Below are positions 44,171 to 54,819 of a DNA stretch of 64,000 nucleotides, in pieces. The translations under genes were made by a program, and so were the position numbers. Every line of letters begins with the position of its first letter. Positions within the stretch are counted from its first letter, which is position 1. The DNA is from Prorocentrum cordatum (taxonomy: Eukaryota; Sar; Dinophyceae; Prorocentrales; Prorocentraceae). The notes beneath the pieces are model-generated. The model saw only the letters and a list, made by a program, of their open reading frames with translations, made no database searches and was not told the DNA's origin. The stretch is from positions 1 through 64,000 of the forward strand of contig CAUYUJ010020251.1 of NCBI GenBank assembly GCA_963575745.1. The letters run 5' to 3'.

Positions 44171-45060
44171 AGACATCTTTGGGCCCCCCCCCCCCGGGCG
44201 CCTGCATCTGCTGGCCCCGTCGAGCGTCGCAGCGGCGCTCATGATATCATATGATATAAACTCGCTGAAATGTTTGCGCTGCAATTTTCGGATTGATGCC
44301 TCGCCCCCGCAGACGTCGCGCTGCGAGCGTCAGCGGCGAAAAACGCCGCAGTCAGACGGTGCAGTTTCTCTGCGCAGTTCCTTGCCTTAGGGGGGCAACG
44401 CCTCTTTCGACTCCATCGACGAAGCGCACCCGCCAATTATTGGCGATTTGCCTCGCGATCCAGCCAGCGACGCGCAAGCGCGGCTGTTCCTTCGCCGGGC
44501 TGCACAGGAGACGGCGGTCCAAATCCAGACCTGCTCAGCTGTGCGAGGTATGTTCAACTCCCGTCTCGCAAGAACGCTTGGGCCCTCTGACGCGGGCACA
44601 GGTTTACTGGATTGCCGATGAGAATCCGAGAGCCAAAACCACTGGCAAGGCTTGGAAATAACCGGCGTGAGTTCTCGGCATGGAGGGCCAGCAGAAAGCT
44701 TGGATTCGCACGCATGACGGTAGCGCAATCGCTGTTCATCGCCACCGTGTTCGCCCTCGCGAGAAGAATGGCACCGTCGAGATCCAGGTTGCAACGCCCA
44801 GCGAAACGAAACAACGCAGCCCAGTCACTGAGGACGACGCAGAAACTCCCCCCACACAGAATCGGCAACCACAGCGCAGCAACTGCGCCGCCGCCGACAA
44901 ACCCACCGCGCCGAGCGTGCCGCCGCCTCCTCTGGCACAAACTCAAATTGGACTGCGCGTTCCTCGCGCGCCCCCGCCGGCGCCGCCAAAACCGCGAGGC
45001 GGATGGCTGGGGAAAAACCGCGGGGCGGCGATGTGCTAGACGAGGGGCCGCCGCATAAGT
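44170..45060 (+). pseudogene. Copia integrase C-terminal region and linker
   Basis: A poly-C insertion at 44185-44196 breaks the frame. Later text includes VYWIADENPRAKTTGKAWK, VLGMEGQQKAWIRTHDGSAI and AVHRHRVRPREKNGTVEI. Its layout matches the small domain between integrase and RT in copia polyproteins (D-x-V-x-Y-W...). The rest is a Pro/Ala-rich linker. Confidence 0.65.
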
Positions 45061-46030
45061 CACAGACGCAGCCTCGCATCCCTTCGGGCGACGATTTGTT
45101 GGCAGCTGCGAACGACGACGCCGAAGATTCCTTCTTCCGCAAGCCGGAACAGTGGTCGATGATGGCTTAGGTCGCGGATTTTTGTTCCAGCTGCCCCGAA
45201 GATGTTGGCGCGCCAGGCGAAAGTTGCGCCGGCGCCTTAGCTGCAGCCAAAACCTTGAAGACCACCAAAGAGGCCTCGAAGCTGCCAAAACTGACCCTGC
45301 ATTCGACGCCCCACGCGCGCGCAAATTCCAGGCTGTGTCGCGGGAAACTTCGAGGTCAAACCGCCCCCTCCTGGAGCTGCGGCAATCCCGTCCAGGTTCG
45401 TATGCGCCGCGCCTGACGGGGAGCCAACGGCTCGTCTGGTTGTGCACGGGTGCTTCGAGCCAGGGAAAGACGACCGCGTAGGAAACAATCCGACTCTGCG
45501 CCGGCGCTCTGCGCGCATCCCTCCCTGGTCGGCCGCGTTCCAAGGCCGGGCGCCAGAAGCGTGGCGTGTCAGGGAGGCGTTTCTTCAGGCCGACGCTTCC
45601 GCATGACCCAACTGGGAAGACAAACCGATCTTCGTCGCACCACCTGCCGGCACGAGTCCCCCGAATAATTGCGCATGGAAGCTCCGACGTGGTAGAACGC
45701 TGCATGGTCTACGTCGTGCTCCTCGAGCTGTTTTTTTGAGGTTTGTTATTCAACGTGCGTTCTCTTCTTCTCGAGCGGGGTTTCGTGCATTCAATATGGG
45801 GTCCTTGCGTGATTCTTCGATTTGAGAACGGTCACTTCCAGGGTTTCGTCGGCCTTCACGTGGATGGCGCTCTGATGGCCGGCGCAGAAGGATTTTGGAA
45901 CGCAGTGGATTCTCCTCCTCTTCAATGGGGTAGCCGTTCGTCTGGTGATTTTGCGTTCTGTGGTCTGCAGATTACTGTTGCAGAAGGCGTACTGCATGAA
46001 TATATCCACGATCGCTGCCCCACCCCGTCG
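45060..46030 (+). pseudogene. Copia reverse transcriptase, inactivated
   Basis: One frame from 45430 reads ARLVVHGCFEPGKDDRVGNN, NPTLRRRSARIPPWSAAFQ, EAFLQADASA-stop-PNWED, KPIFVAPPAGTSPPNNCAWK and LRRAPRAVFLRFV. These are the K/A-R-L-V, A-F-L-Q, P-P and G-L-R-x-A-P-R landmarks of copia RT, with one TGA at 45604. The YVDD box follows in another frame as GFVGLHVDGALMAGAEGFW: the second Asp is Gly, which would abolish polymerisation. Confidence 0.8.
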
Positions 46031-46560
46031 CGCCCGTTGCCCTAACTCTCCAGCGACAGAAGTCGAACGCAATTCTCGCCGCAAGTGCCTCGGCGAACAG
46101 ATTTGGGCAGTAGACCAGACTGTGCCGACAGGGTCGTTTCACGTAAGCGCCATAGCATGTAAAGTGCAGACTGCCACGGTTGCCACGCTGTTGGAGTGCA
46201 TCAAAATGCACGACGCAGCCGAAACGAATCCGCAGTGCTCAATGTTGGACCGATGTCGAAACATATTTGCGTGCATTCGCATGGAGGCTCGTCAGAAAGC
46301 AAGCCGTCGCAGCGGGGAGTGGTCACCTTCATTGGAGAAATGGCATGGGGAAACAAGCCAGTCGTCCGAGCATGCTTATACCGATGGGCCCCCAAGAAAC
46401 AAGAGCGCACCTGCACGAGCACGCTGGCAAAAGAAACGCTGGCTGGGGAGAAGGCTTTGGGTGAACTTCTCGACGCGAAGCCGCATTCAGGAAGCGCTTA
46501 ACCTTTCGGAACCGCCCCCCCAGGAGTACTACTTTCTGATAGCTGGTCTCTGGCTACGAA
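46030..46560 (+). pseudogene. Copia RNase H-like domain
   Basis: In a third frame: HGGSSESKPSQRGVVTFIGE, MAWGNKPVVRACLYRWAPKK, QERTCTSTLAKETLAGEKAL. The W-x-x-K-K-Q-x-R...S-T-L-A-x-E-T-L pattern is the central part of copia RNase H. The first catalytic Asp region (D-A-S-x-x-N) appears as HSHGGSSES and seems lost. Confidence 0.7.
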
Positions 46561-46582
46561 CATATATTCGACTACACCGAAC

Positions 46583-47820
46583 ATGTCGGAGGAAGATGTA
46601 ATCCCCTCCCTGCAGCGCATTCGGGCAGCCACTGTTTCGTGGGCACGTTTCCACGGCAGTAAAGTTCCCCCAGCGGATTTGCGGTGGCAGCCAGATTCCG
46701 ACATGGTCGCGGTTCCGCTTGCGAAGCCAAGCTCGAAACCCCTGAAACTGCTCTCTCCGATTCGACCGGGTACCTTGTCGTTTGCCACAGCCTGCAAGCC
46801 TGCCTCTGCTCCTCCAGACGCCATTAGCAGCGCGGGTCCAGCAATGCCTTCGCGCTTGGGTTTCCCGGCCGAGGGAACGGCGGATCTGGCGACTGCGATG
46901 GTCGCCACAGCCATCGGCGCACGCGTGCCCCGCGCGCCAGCGACGACGAGCAAGGCGCCCCCGCCTGTGACCAGCACCACCAGCAAGGCGCCGCCCGGAA
47001 GGCCTCCTCGGCCACCTCCTACAGTGGCAACTCCGACGGCCGCAGAGCAGCTAGCAGCGCTGCCGCCCCAGCGCCGGCTGAACTCAGTAGAACGCCATCT
47101 GCTCACGGTGTCGCAACGCAGCTTCCGCGCGGAGGTGCTGGCCCTAGTGCGGTGCAAGGCTGCCAGGATAAGAGTCGTCTGGAACAGGCCGAACGAGCTC
47201 TGGGCCTGGTTCGACAGCAGCGGCATGCTCAGAGCAAGGACAGCATTCTTTCTGAGCGTTTGGTTGTCGACTCGGAACTTCGGGCTGCAGGTGCACCAAG
47301 AGCGAACGAGTAATCCAGCGACCATCGTTGCCGCGGGGACGTGGACTTGCGCGGTCATTGGATGTCTGCTAAGAAGCTCAGAGACAAGCAGAATGCCAGG
47401 ATACTGAGAGCACAGTTGGAAGTACAAGACAAGAAGAGAACTGCTGAACAGAGAGCTGCTGCTTCGGTTGCGACGCCGGCTCCCTCTTCTGAGCCGCCGC
47501 TGGCGCCGACGAAGACGCGGCCCAGGCTGTCTTCCGACGTCAGTGTGACCGACAGTTCAGATGAGACGCTGAGCTGCGACGGCAACGACCGGGGCGACGT
47601 CCCAGCCGCCCAGATTGGCAACGACAATGACGATTGGGAGGACAAGGACCGCGACGGCAAGTTCGCGGTTTCGAAGGCGCGTCCTGTTCTGCGTCTCTCG
47701 ACTGACAGGCGGCTGAAACGCAGCCCATCTTCAGCCGCAAGGCGGGCGAAGTGCGCAGAGGCGAAGAAAACGCAGGAGGCAGCAAAGAAAGCCGCTAAGA
47801 CTGCGGCGAGCACTGCCTGA
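46583..47820 (+). pseudogene. Copia C-terminal extension, low complexity and coiled coil
   Basis: 46583-47000 reads MSEEDVIPSLQRIRAATVSW, then Ala/Pro-rich text with one LGFPA copy. After frame changes, 47341-47820 gives SAKKLRDKQNARILRAQLEV, RRLKRSPSSAARRAKCAEAK and poly-Lys/Ala. It is highly charged and probably coiled coil, and ends 40 nt before the right LTR. No counterpart recognised in standard copia elements. Confidence 0.5.
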
Positions 47821-47842
47821 GACATTTCCTGCTTTCCATTTT

Positions 47843-47860
47843 AAAGAAAGAAGGATGAGG
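47843..47860 (+). other. Polypurine tract
   Basis: AAAGAAAGAAGGATGAGG, pure purine except one T, immediately before the right LTR. It is the expected plus-strand primer. Confidence 0.85.
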
Positions 47861-47861
47861 T

Positions 47862-48067
47862 TGACAGCCGGCCCCATCCGTCTGAGTTCATCCCTGTCCT
47901 TATCTCTTATTGTCTCGTTTGCCTCTTCCTGTTCGCTTCGTTGCGCTGCTTGTTCCCGCCGACATTTAGGGCCCTTGAGCCGCGCCGATCGGTGCCCCGA
48001 AAAGGCAGCGCCCGCCAGCCCTGCTGGGCGCCCTCCGCCAGATGGGTTTCGCTTACTTCGTCCTCAT
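47862..48067 (+). repeat. Right LTR
   Basis: 206 bp, beginning TGACAGCCGG and ending CGTCCTCA, aligned with 40734-40935. Confidence 0.9.
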
Positions 48068-51000
48068 CGAAGGCAGCCGCTGTGGAGGAGAAACACTTGT
48101 CCCACTCCTCAGTGAGGCGCGTCGCCCACTCCTGCGCCTAGGGCTTGTTGATCACTGGCTCCTGCATGCCCCCGTGAGCCTTCAGCGCCGGCGTCAGCTG
48201 GATGCAACCCGCGACGGCCCCACCTACTATCGCATAGACCATCTTCTTCATCAAGCGGTAGTTCTGCGCAGGGGAGATCAGCGGTTTGATCTCTGGAAGG
48301 AGAGCACCGCAAATATCCAAGACCGTCTGCATGCATTGCGGAGTCACCATGCTGCAGCCTTCGGAGGATACCACTCCCCTTCGAACGGATGTCTTGCAAC
48401 CACTCGGCCCTTCCTCAAAGTCCTGGATCCCTGGTCTCTGGTCGCACTACGCCCCGTCCATCCTCGCCTTCTCCTCCTCCGACGTCGACCGATTGCCCCC
48501 CGGAAGTTTCTTCTGGCGGTGGTTCAAAAAAAGGAATGGCGCCGCGTAGCCAAAGACAGCCACGACCATCTGGAGCATCGGATGGCCGACGCCAAACGAA
48601 GACATCTTGCTGTTGAACCTCTGAAAGGGGCATCGCGATGTTGTTGTTCGCGAGCTGGGGCGTCAACTTCATGGCGGACTCCACCTGCCAAACGGCGCTC
48701 CGCGCAAGGATCGTTTTCTCTGGCGTCATGCCTGGGCGGGATTTGTTCTGGTTCACTTTGACAGCAATCTCGCAGCGGATCATGGTCTCTTTGATGGTGG
48801 ATCTCTCCGGTAGACCGATCTCGAAATTCAAGATGACGTGGAATATGATGTACAGCAGTTTGATCGGATCCACGTCGCCCCCCCGTACCCCTCGCGGTAG
48901 ATGGTGGGGAAGCCCCCCGAGAAGCAATCGAAGTGCGTGTCTATGAAGTCAGCCGCGGAGCACATTGCCTTCACGAGATTGTCCTTCCTCGAGATGGCGT
49001 TCTGGATGTCGTCGGTCATGGGGCCGTCGGTGTCGTCGATGCCGTCCATGTACTTGGCGAACTGATCCAGCACCTCGCAAGAACGCTCATCCGCAGCAGC
49101 AGTGCCAAGCACCCCCCAGAGCTCGTTAATCCATATGTCCTCCTCGGAGACGCGATCGGTAGACTGCAGACCCGAGACGCGGGTAGCAATCGACTCCGCC
49201 AACGCCTTCGCCATGTCGAAGTCGCCCGCGGTCAGATTGCAAAGCCCAGGATCCCCGTCACCAACAGAGGCCGAGATCCCATCCCAGGCCGCCTTGCCGC
49301 AATTCGCAGTGCCTGTGCTCGCGCGGATGTGGCAGCGAAGACGGCTGGACAACTTGTCTTTGTGATTGCGCAATTGAACCCCAATGACACGAAGCTCCCT
49401 CGGGATCCCCTCACGCGAGTCGATCTCTGCGGACGCTTCGAAGAACCGAAAGGCAAACGGGTCGGCAAGGCAAGACGGGTTCCAACCGGTCTTTTAGCTT
49501 ATCACCTCGCTCGTGGTGTCCAACGCCGCCAAGTCGGAGTAATCGCCGATGGCGTCGCCGCAGTGCGTCGCGACCGAAGTGGAATCGGTCTGAGAGCTCT
49601 TACTGACGACCCTGTCGACGAAGGCCTGCGCCATGTTCCGCTGGCAGCCCGTCACGTACTCGGCAGAGCTGGCCCCAATCATGGCCACAGACAGGATCCC
49701 ATCTCGCGAATCGAACTTTGCGACATCCAACGCCATGGCCTGGACCTCAGGAGATGGATGTGCCGCGAGCGTGTACGAGGTGCTCGACATGTTGCTTGCT
49801 TTGATGTAATCGGGCAGCTTCTTGCAGATATCATGTAAGCACTTGGGAACGTTGCGGACAATGGTATGGGGCTCTTTCCTCACGGATTCCATGCAGTTGC
49901 GTTCTTCCCCAAGCTGCGCGCTGCCCCTGTGCAACTGCTCTGGCACCTCGGCGGACTCAGGCTCGCCCATCACTGAGGCCACCGTCGAAGCCTTGGATGC
50001 CAGTCGGGCCAGCAAGATCTCGAAGTCCCTCGGGCTGCATGTCTTCGCCCAGAGCGCCTCTGCCGTCCAAATAGTGGTGACCTCTTCCAGGAGAGCGCGC
50101 CCGTCAGCGATGATGGACTGAGGTCCTGCTCCTCTGCTCCTCTTCGTCTTCGCGGTAGACGCCGCAATTTCATCTCGCGCGCGTCTGTGAACTCCTGGCG
50201 GCATAACAGGCGTAGCAGGGCGCCCCGAACGCGAACTCTGCAACGACGCATAAACCGACAGAGCGGCTGCCGACGTGCCACATCTCCACAAAGTCCCGCA
50301 TTGCGACTGGGCGTCGCCATCGTCGTCGTCGGAGCCGTCGTCGAAAGCCGAGGAAGAGGGAAGCGGCATGGCGGTCGGCGGTCTTGACGCGGCAGACCTT
50401 CGCGAAAAGGAAGGCGGCAACCCAAGTGACATCGCCGTGGAGCTTTCAGGGTGCTGCCTCATGGCGTCCTCTTCGGAGTCGTGCTTCTCGGAAGCGGTCG
50501 CTCGGCGAGCCTCCTGAGCTCCGGTGCGGAATTTGGAAGAAGCGCCTCTCGGGAGCTCGGTGGCGAACGCCCCGAACTCCCCAGTCTTACCTGTGCCGCC
50601 CTTGAAACCCATGGTTTCCTTAATATACCGCGCCATCTCATTGGCGTCGGCGAAGTTCGTCGGGTTGCGATATGTCGCGAGGCGGCGCAGCTCGCAGAAG
50701 TAGCCATCCACGAAAGCATCATTGCACTCCTTAGCTTCGGCCAAGCGGGCGTGCTTCACATTGACTGCTTCGGCGCCATGGCACTTGTTTGTGCCGCGCG
50801 CTCCGTCTTTCCTAAGGCGGGCGTGACGGGGGGCCTCATCGTCTGAGTCGTTTTAATTTGGCAGTCGCATCCTTCTGGGAGGTCCCGCGCATGTAGTACT
50901 TAGTCCTCGCGTACTGGCAAACGCCGCACTCGTGGCCCGCGGGGGGCCCTCTCCCCGCTCTTGAGTACTTCTGACTTCGGCCAGAACAAAGGAGAGTTGC

Positions 51001-51172
51001 CTGTAGAACCGCGGTCGCTCATGCGTGCGTTCTGATGGCAGGTTGAGCAAGTGGCGGCTCTAACACTGATCCACTTATTCGCAGGTGTCGCGGGCTGCTC
51101 CTCCGCTGCTTTCTGGGCAGCCCTCTTCGGGGGCTGCCCGCTAGAAGCAACTCCACGCTTAGCCTTGGGCAT
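48068..51172 (-). pseudogene. 5' part of a zinc-finger gene disrupted by the copia element
   Basis: Start ATG at 51172 (MPKAKRGVASSGQPPKRAAQ), 72 nt after an SL relic. A Cys-rich module follows: CSTCHQNARMSDRGSTGNSP, then, one base over after a C-run near 50955, HECGVCQYARTKYYMRG. This suggests a C-x2-C...C-x2-C finger. Long helical and acidic regions follow (FADANEMARYIKETMGFKGG, DFEILLARLASKASTVASVM, CLHDICKKLPDYIKASNMSS). Damage: indels near 50955 and 50860, TAA at 49494-49496 (VIS-stop-KTGWNPSCL), a G-run indel near 48885, a frame return near 48440, and TAG at 48138-48140. Codons continue across the insertion into 40733-39915. Protein of unknown function; originally at least 1,200 residues. 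Confidence 0.75.
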
Positions 51173-51243
51173 CGCGGGCGCGCGGGCTCGCGCGCGGCGC
51201 CGGGTGACGGCGCCAACAAGGACGCCAAGATCGCCGACGCAGG

Positions 51244-51264
51244 CTTGAGCCCAAATGGTTACGA
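51244..51264 (-). other. Nearly full spliced-leader relic
   Basis: The minus strand reads CGTAACCATTTGGGCTCAAG, with two mismatches to the dinoflagellate SL and including the 3'-terminal CTCAAG. It lies 72-92 nt upstream of the ATG at 51172. Confidence 0.9.
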
Positions 51265-51800
51265 TGCGCGCTTGTGGGCTTCACTGCGCGAAAGGGACTT
51301 GCTGTCATTCTGGGCTCTGGCGAATGGGGGACCTTATTCGTCGGCCCCAGTCCTCGCCTTCAAAGAAAGTTGGGACCTCTCACGCAAACCCCCTGGGTCT
51401 GGTTCGGGGGGCGGAGTGGTAGCGCCCGCGTCGCTAGATCCCACAACGCGGCTCAATATGGTTTCACGAGAGCCCCTGAAGGCGCAAAATTGCATCCTAT
51501 ATTGTGACAACTTTCCGATTTGGGCCTTTGGTTATGGAAGACAACACGGGGGCGATCAGTCCCAGAGGCAGTAGCGCCAATTACCGCGGGGCGCGCCCGA
51601 AACCGCGCAGAGGAAACCAAGTGGAACTTCATTGGCATGGCAACCAACATAATTCTACACATGTTTGACGGCGCTTATCATCCAAACATACAGCGCACAA
51701 CATGTAAGTCTAGAGTTTCCGATGGCCTTGGGCCTACAAGAGTATGATCCTGCGACACATTTTACTTAGAAGGCGGTGAACGCTACGTGGGCAGGTAAGT
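51265..51800. other. No gene seen
   Basis: Unique sequence between the SL relic and the minisatellite. Short frames on the plus strand show no plausible protein. Confidence 0.5.
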
Positions 51801-51809
51801 ACGGCTCGT

Positions 51810-53690
51810 TGGGTGGGCCAGCTTAAAGGTTGGGGTTGGCGCCGTCAAGACGAGTGGGTTGGCGGCGCATTTAGCCAAGCAGGTTTGGTAGTTGGCTCCG
51901 TCAAGGGGTGCCCGTGGATGGTGCTGTCAACGAAGGTGGATGGATGTCCCAATCCAGAAGAGCGGGTGGGATCTTCAATGACTTACATAACTGGGCGGAT
52001 GTCGTTGTCAAGAAGAGCGCGGTTGACTCGGTCAAGCACAGTGGTTGTACGGTTTAGCCAAGAAGAGTTGCCAAGTGCAGTTTCGTGGCTCAGTTGTGAG
52101 GTTCAAACAAACAGCGTTGGTGGACGGCTCAGTCAAGACTACTGGTTCGTGCGTTGTCGGGAAAGGTTGGTTGATGGCGTTACCCAAAAAAGTAGGTGGA
52201 CGACTTGGTCAATAAAGGGGGCAGACGGCGCGGTCAAGCCCAGCCAACGGCCTCGCCATGAAGAGCGCTTGCTTCAGTGAAGAAGAATATCTAGGCCTTT
52301 GAGACAAGACGCGTGCGTGGGTGGATCTGTCAAGACGAATGCGTAGGTGGTTCAATCGAGCAGAACAGGTGGACGTCTTCATGCATATGAGCGGGCGGGT
52401 GCTCCAGTCGAGACAAAACGCGCGTTGTCCAACCAGTCAGAGCTGGTAGGCCAACGGAACAATCGCGAAGGGTGGGCGCAGCGCGTGGTTCAGTTGTGGA
52501 TCAATCAGACAACTTCTTGGACAGCTCAGTCAAGACGATTGCTTGGTTTGCTCGATCGAGAACTGTTTTGCGGATAGTCCAAGCTACAAGAATTGGCGGG
52601 TGGTCGCTGTCCAGCGGGGTGGACGGCGCAGTCAAAAAGGAGTGAAAGGCTCGGTCATGAAGACTGGTTGGCTTCGCACAAGCGGACGGACCATCAACCA
52701 CGGAATGCAGGCGGCTGTGTCCGTCAAGTGAGGACGGGCGCATGGCTCAGTCATGGGGTGCATTGGCGGTTGAGCCATATATAGCTATCGGGCGGCTCAG
52801 ACATGCGAGCGCGTGCGTGGCTCAACCAAGAAGGGCGGGTGAACGGCCCGGCCAGGAAGAGCGGGTGAGCGGTTCATGCGCGAAGGCGGATTGGATGGTT
52901 CAGTCAAAACAACCCGGTGGATGTTTCAATCAAGAAGCGCCGTTCGTTGGTTCCGTCGAGGAGCAAGTGCGGGTGGTTCGGCCCAAACCAGCGGGTGAAT
53001 GGCGCTGCCAAGTAGAACGGGCTCCACAATGCTCAGCGAAGAAGGATGTGGCTCGGCCAGACAAGGGGAGATGGTGCAAGCGCAAAGAGTTGACGCACGG
53101 TTCAGCCAACAGGGCAACGCACATGGACCAGGCAACAATCACATACGGTTCAGCAAAGAAGGGTGGATGACTGGACTGATCAGTCAAGACGGGTCGGTGG
53201 CTAATTCAATCAGAGAGAGAGAGAGTGGTTGGATGGTTCAGCCATTGAGAATTGGTTGATGGCCCAGCCCAGACGGGCGACTGCATGGGTCATTCAATAA
53301 GAGCGGTTGGATGGCCCAGGCAGAAGATGGCGGGCGGCTCAGCCACGGAGAGCGCGTGGACCATCCAACAAGAGCGGGCGCGTGACGAGGAGTGGTAGTT
53401 GGTGGCTCCGCAAGTGAGAAGTGGCACATGCAGTCGGGAAGTGTGGGCGGCTTCTTCAGATTGGCAGAGTGGACGGATGGTGCCAGCAGGAAGAACGCCA
53501 AAACGTTTCGGTCAACGTGATTGGGCGAGTGGCTCAGTCAAGATGGGGGTGGCAGGCGGTCAAGTCAGCGGGCAGGCGGTTTGGTCAGCACGGATGCGCG
53601 CATGGCTCAATAATCCACCAGCGTAAGCGTTGGTGGATTGCGCTGCCAAGAAGAATACATGGCTGGTTAAGTCAGGAGCCCCTGAGAGGC
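51810..53690. repeat. 26-bp minisatellite, about 70 degenerate units
   Basis: Units approximate GCGGGTGGATGGCTCAGTCA followed by AGAAGA. Clear runs at 52840-53040 and 52600-52760 show the 26-bp spacing; elsewhere units are worn. A (GA)n patch lies at 53211-53222. No coding. Confidence 0.8.
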
Positions 53691-53699
53691 GTCTTAGAA

Positions 53700-54620
53700 G
53701 CCCGCGCATGCACCCTGGCAACGTGCCGTCGCGGACTTGCAGGACCTCCGGCACTTCACGGCGACACCTTCATTCGTAAAGTTTGAACTCGGGCTGCGGG
53801 CGCGAGACCAACGGTGACTCACGCCGCCCGCCCTTTCAACCGAACGGTTTACTGCGCGCACGGGGGTGCGCGTGCCATTCCCCGCCGCGCTGCAATCGGA
53901 AGACGCCAATTAAGCAACCGAAGCCCTGGACGTGCAATCAGCGTTTCTGTCACGGCCCCAGAAGCGTGATATGTGCTGCTTGTCGCGGCGCTGCAACTGA
54001 AAGGCATCGCGCGGGCCCCCAGGTTTCCAGGATCTTCCATGCGCAGCGTGCACCTGCGGTCCCGACGGTGACGCGTTTGGCCCCGCGGCGCCGACATGGA
54101 TGGATGACATGAGGTAAGCCGCCGCGCGCGCCGCGCTTCCGCGCGGGTTCCACCGAGCGGCTTCATCACGGTGCGATGCACGCTTTAGGAGCACAGCTGG
54201 CGCCACGCGGCAGACGTTGCCTATCTGAGGCTGGCCGACCAAACAAGTGCGCGCCCGATGCACGGGCCAATCAGCACTTCACGAGGCCACGGCACGCCGC
54301 CAATCAGGAACGGTCTTGCCCCGCGCGAGTGGAAGTTGGCACCCCGCGTCGCTGCGTTGCGCCCAGGCGTGGGCCGAGCGCGGCATGCCCCTACGTTGTG
54401 ATCGAGGCGCGGTCACGCGCGAACTTCGCGCACGCCCATCGCATTGCCATGCAAGCCGTCGCACAAAGATCGCGCGGCATATGTTTGAAACGCCACCCTG
54501 CGCCTACGGCGCGCCCTCGTCTTTGGCATGGTGGCCGCTTTGTACGATTCGAAAGCGCGAGAAAATTCGCAATCCAGAAGCGATTCAAGTGGTATCCAAG
54601 CGAATTCATGTGTAAGTTAG
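53700..54620. other. No gene seen
   Basis: GC-rich unique sequence with many GCGCG words. Several overlapping frames, none convincing. Confidence 0.5.
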
Positions 54621-54629
54621 GCGATATTC

Positions 54630-54818
54630 AAGTTCATGCAAGCCAATTCAAATTCAGTCAGGCCATACTCATGCTTATTCAAGCCAATTCAAGTTTATTC
54701 AGGTCAATTCAGGTCCATTCAGGTTCATTCAAGTCCATTCAAGTCCATTCAGGTCCACTCAGGTCAATTCAGGTTGATTCAAGCCGAGTCAGGTTTATTC
54801 ATGCCTATTCAGGTTTGC
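54630..54818. repeat. 10-bp tandem repeat (TTCARGTCCA)
   Basis: About 18 consecutive units of roughly YTCARGTCNAT with an almost exact 10-bp period. The Ile-Gln-Val-His-Ser reading is an artefact of a 30-bp frame cycle. Confidence 0.9.
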
Positions 54819-54819
54819 A

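Larger units (their letters stand above)
42394..46869 (+). repeat. Six copies of GCTTGGGYTTCCCGGC (Leu-Gly-Phe-Pro-Ala)
   Basis: At 42394, 42457, 42517, 42598, 43013 and 46854, each 16 nt, all reading (S/R)LGFPA followed by Gly, Asp, Ala or Glu. The core TTGGG-YTT-CCCGG can fold into a 5-bp stem with two G-T pairs. Four lie 60-80 nt apart between gag and protease, one just before the protease, one in the C-terminal region. Confidence 0.88.
40734..48067 (+). mobile_element. Ty1/copia LTR retrotransposon, degenerate but with complete ends
   Basis: A 7.3-kb plus-strand element with LTRs, PBS, gag, protease, integrase, reverse transcriptase, RNase H, an extra C-terminal region and PPT in copia order (integrase before RT). 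It is flanked by an exact 5-bp duplication and inserted antisense into a minus-strand gene. Coding parts carry many frameshifts and stops, and the RT box has lost an Asp, so it cannot move by itself. The two LTRs differ at roughly one site in ten by eye, so the insertion is old. Six copies of an LGFPA-encoding repeat are scattered through it. Confidence 0.92.

Noticed and set aside
51810-54818. CRISPR-like array
   Set aside because: Units are contiguous degenerate tandem repeats without unique spacers; the setting is eukaryotic.
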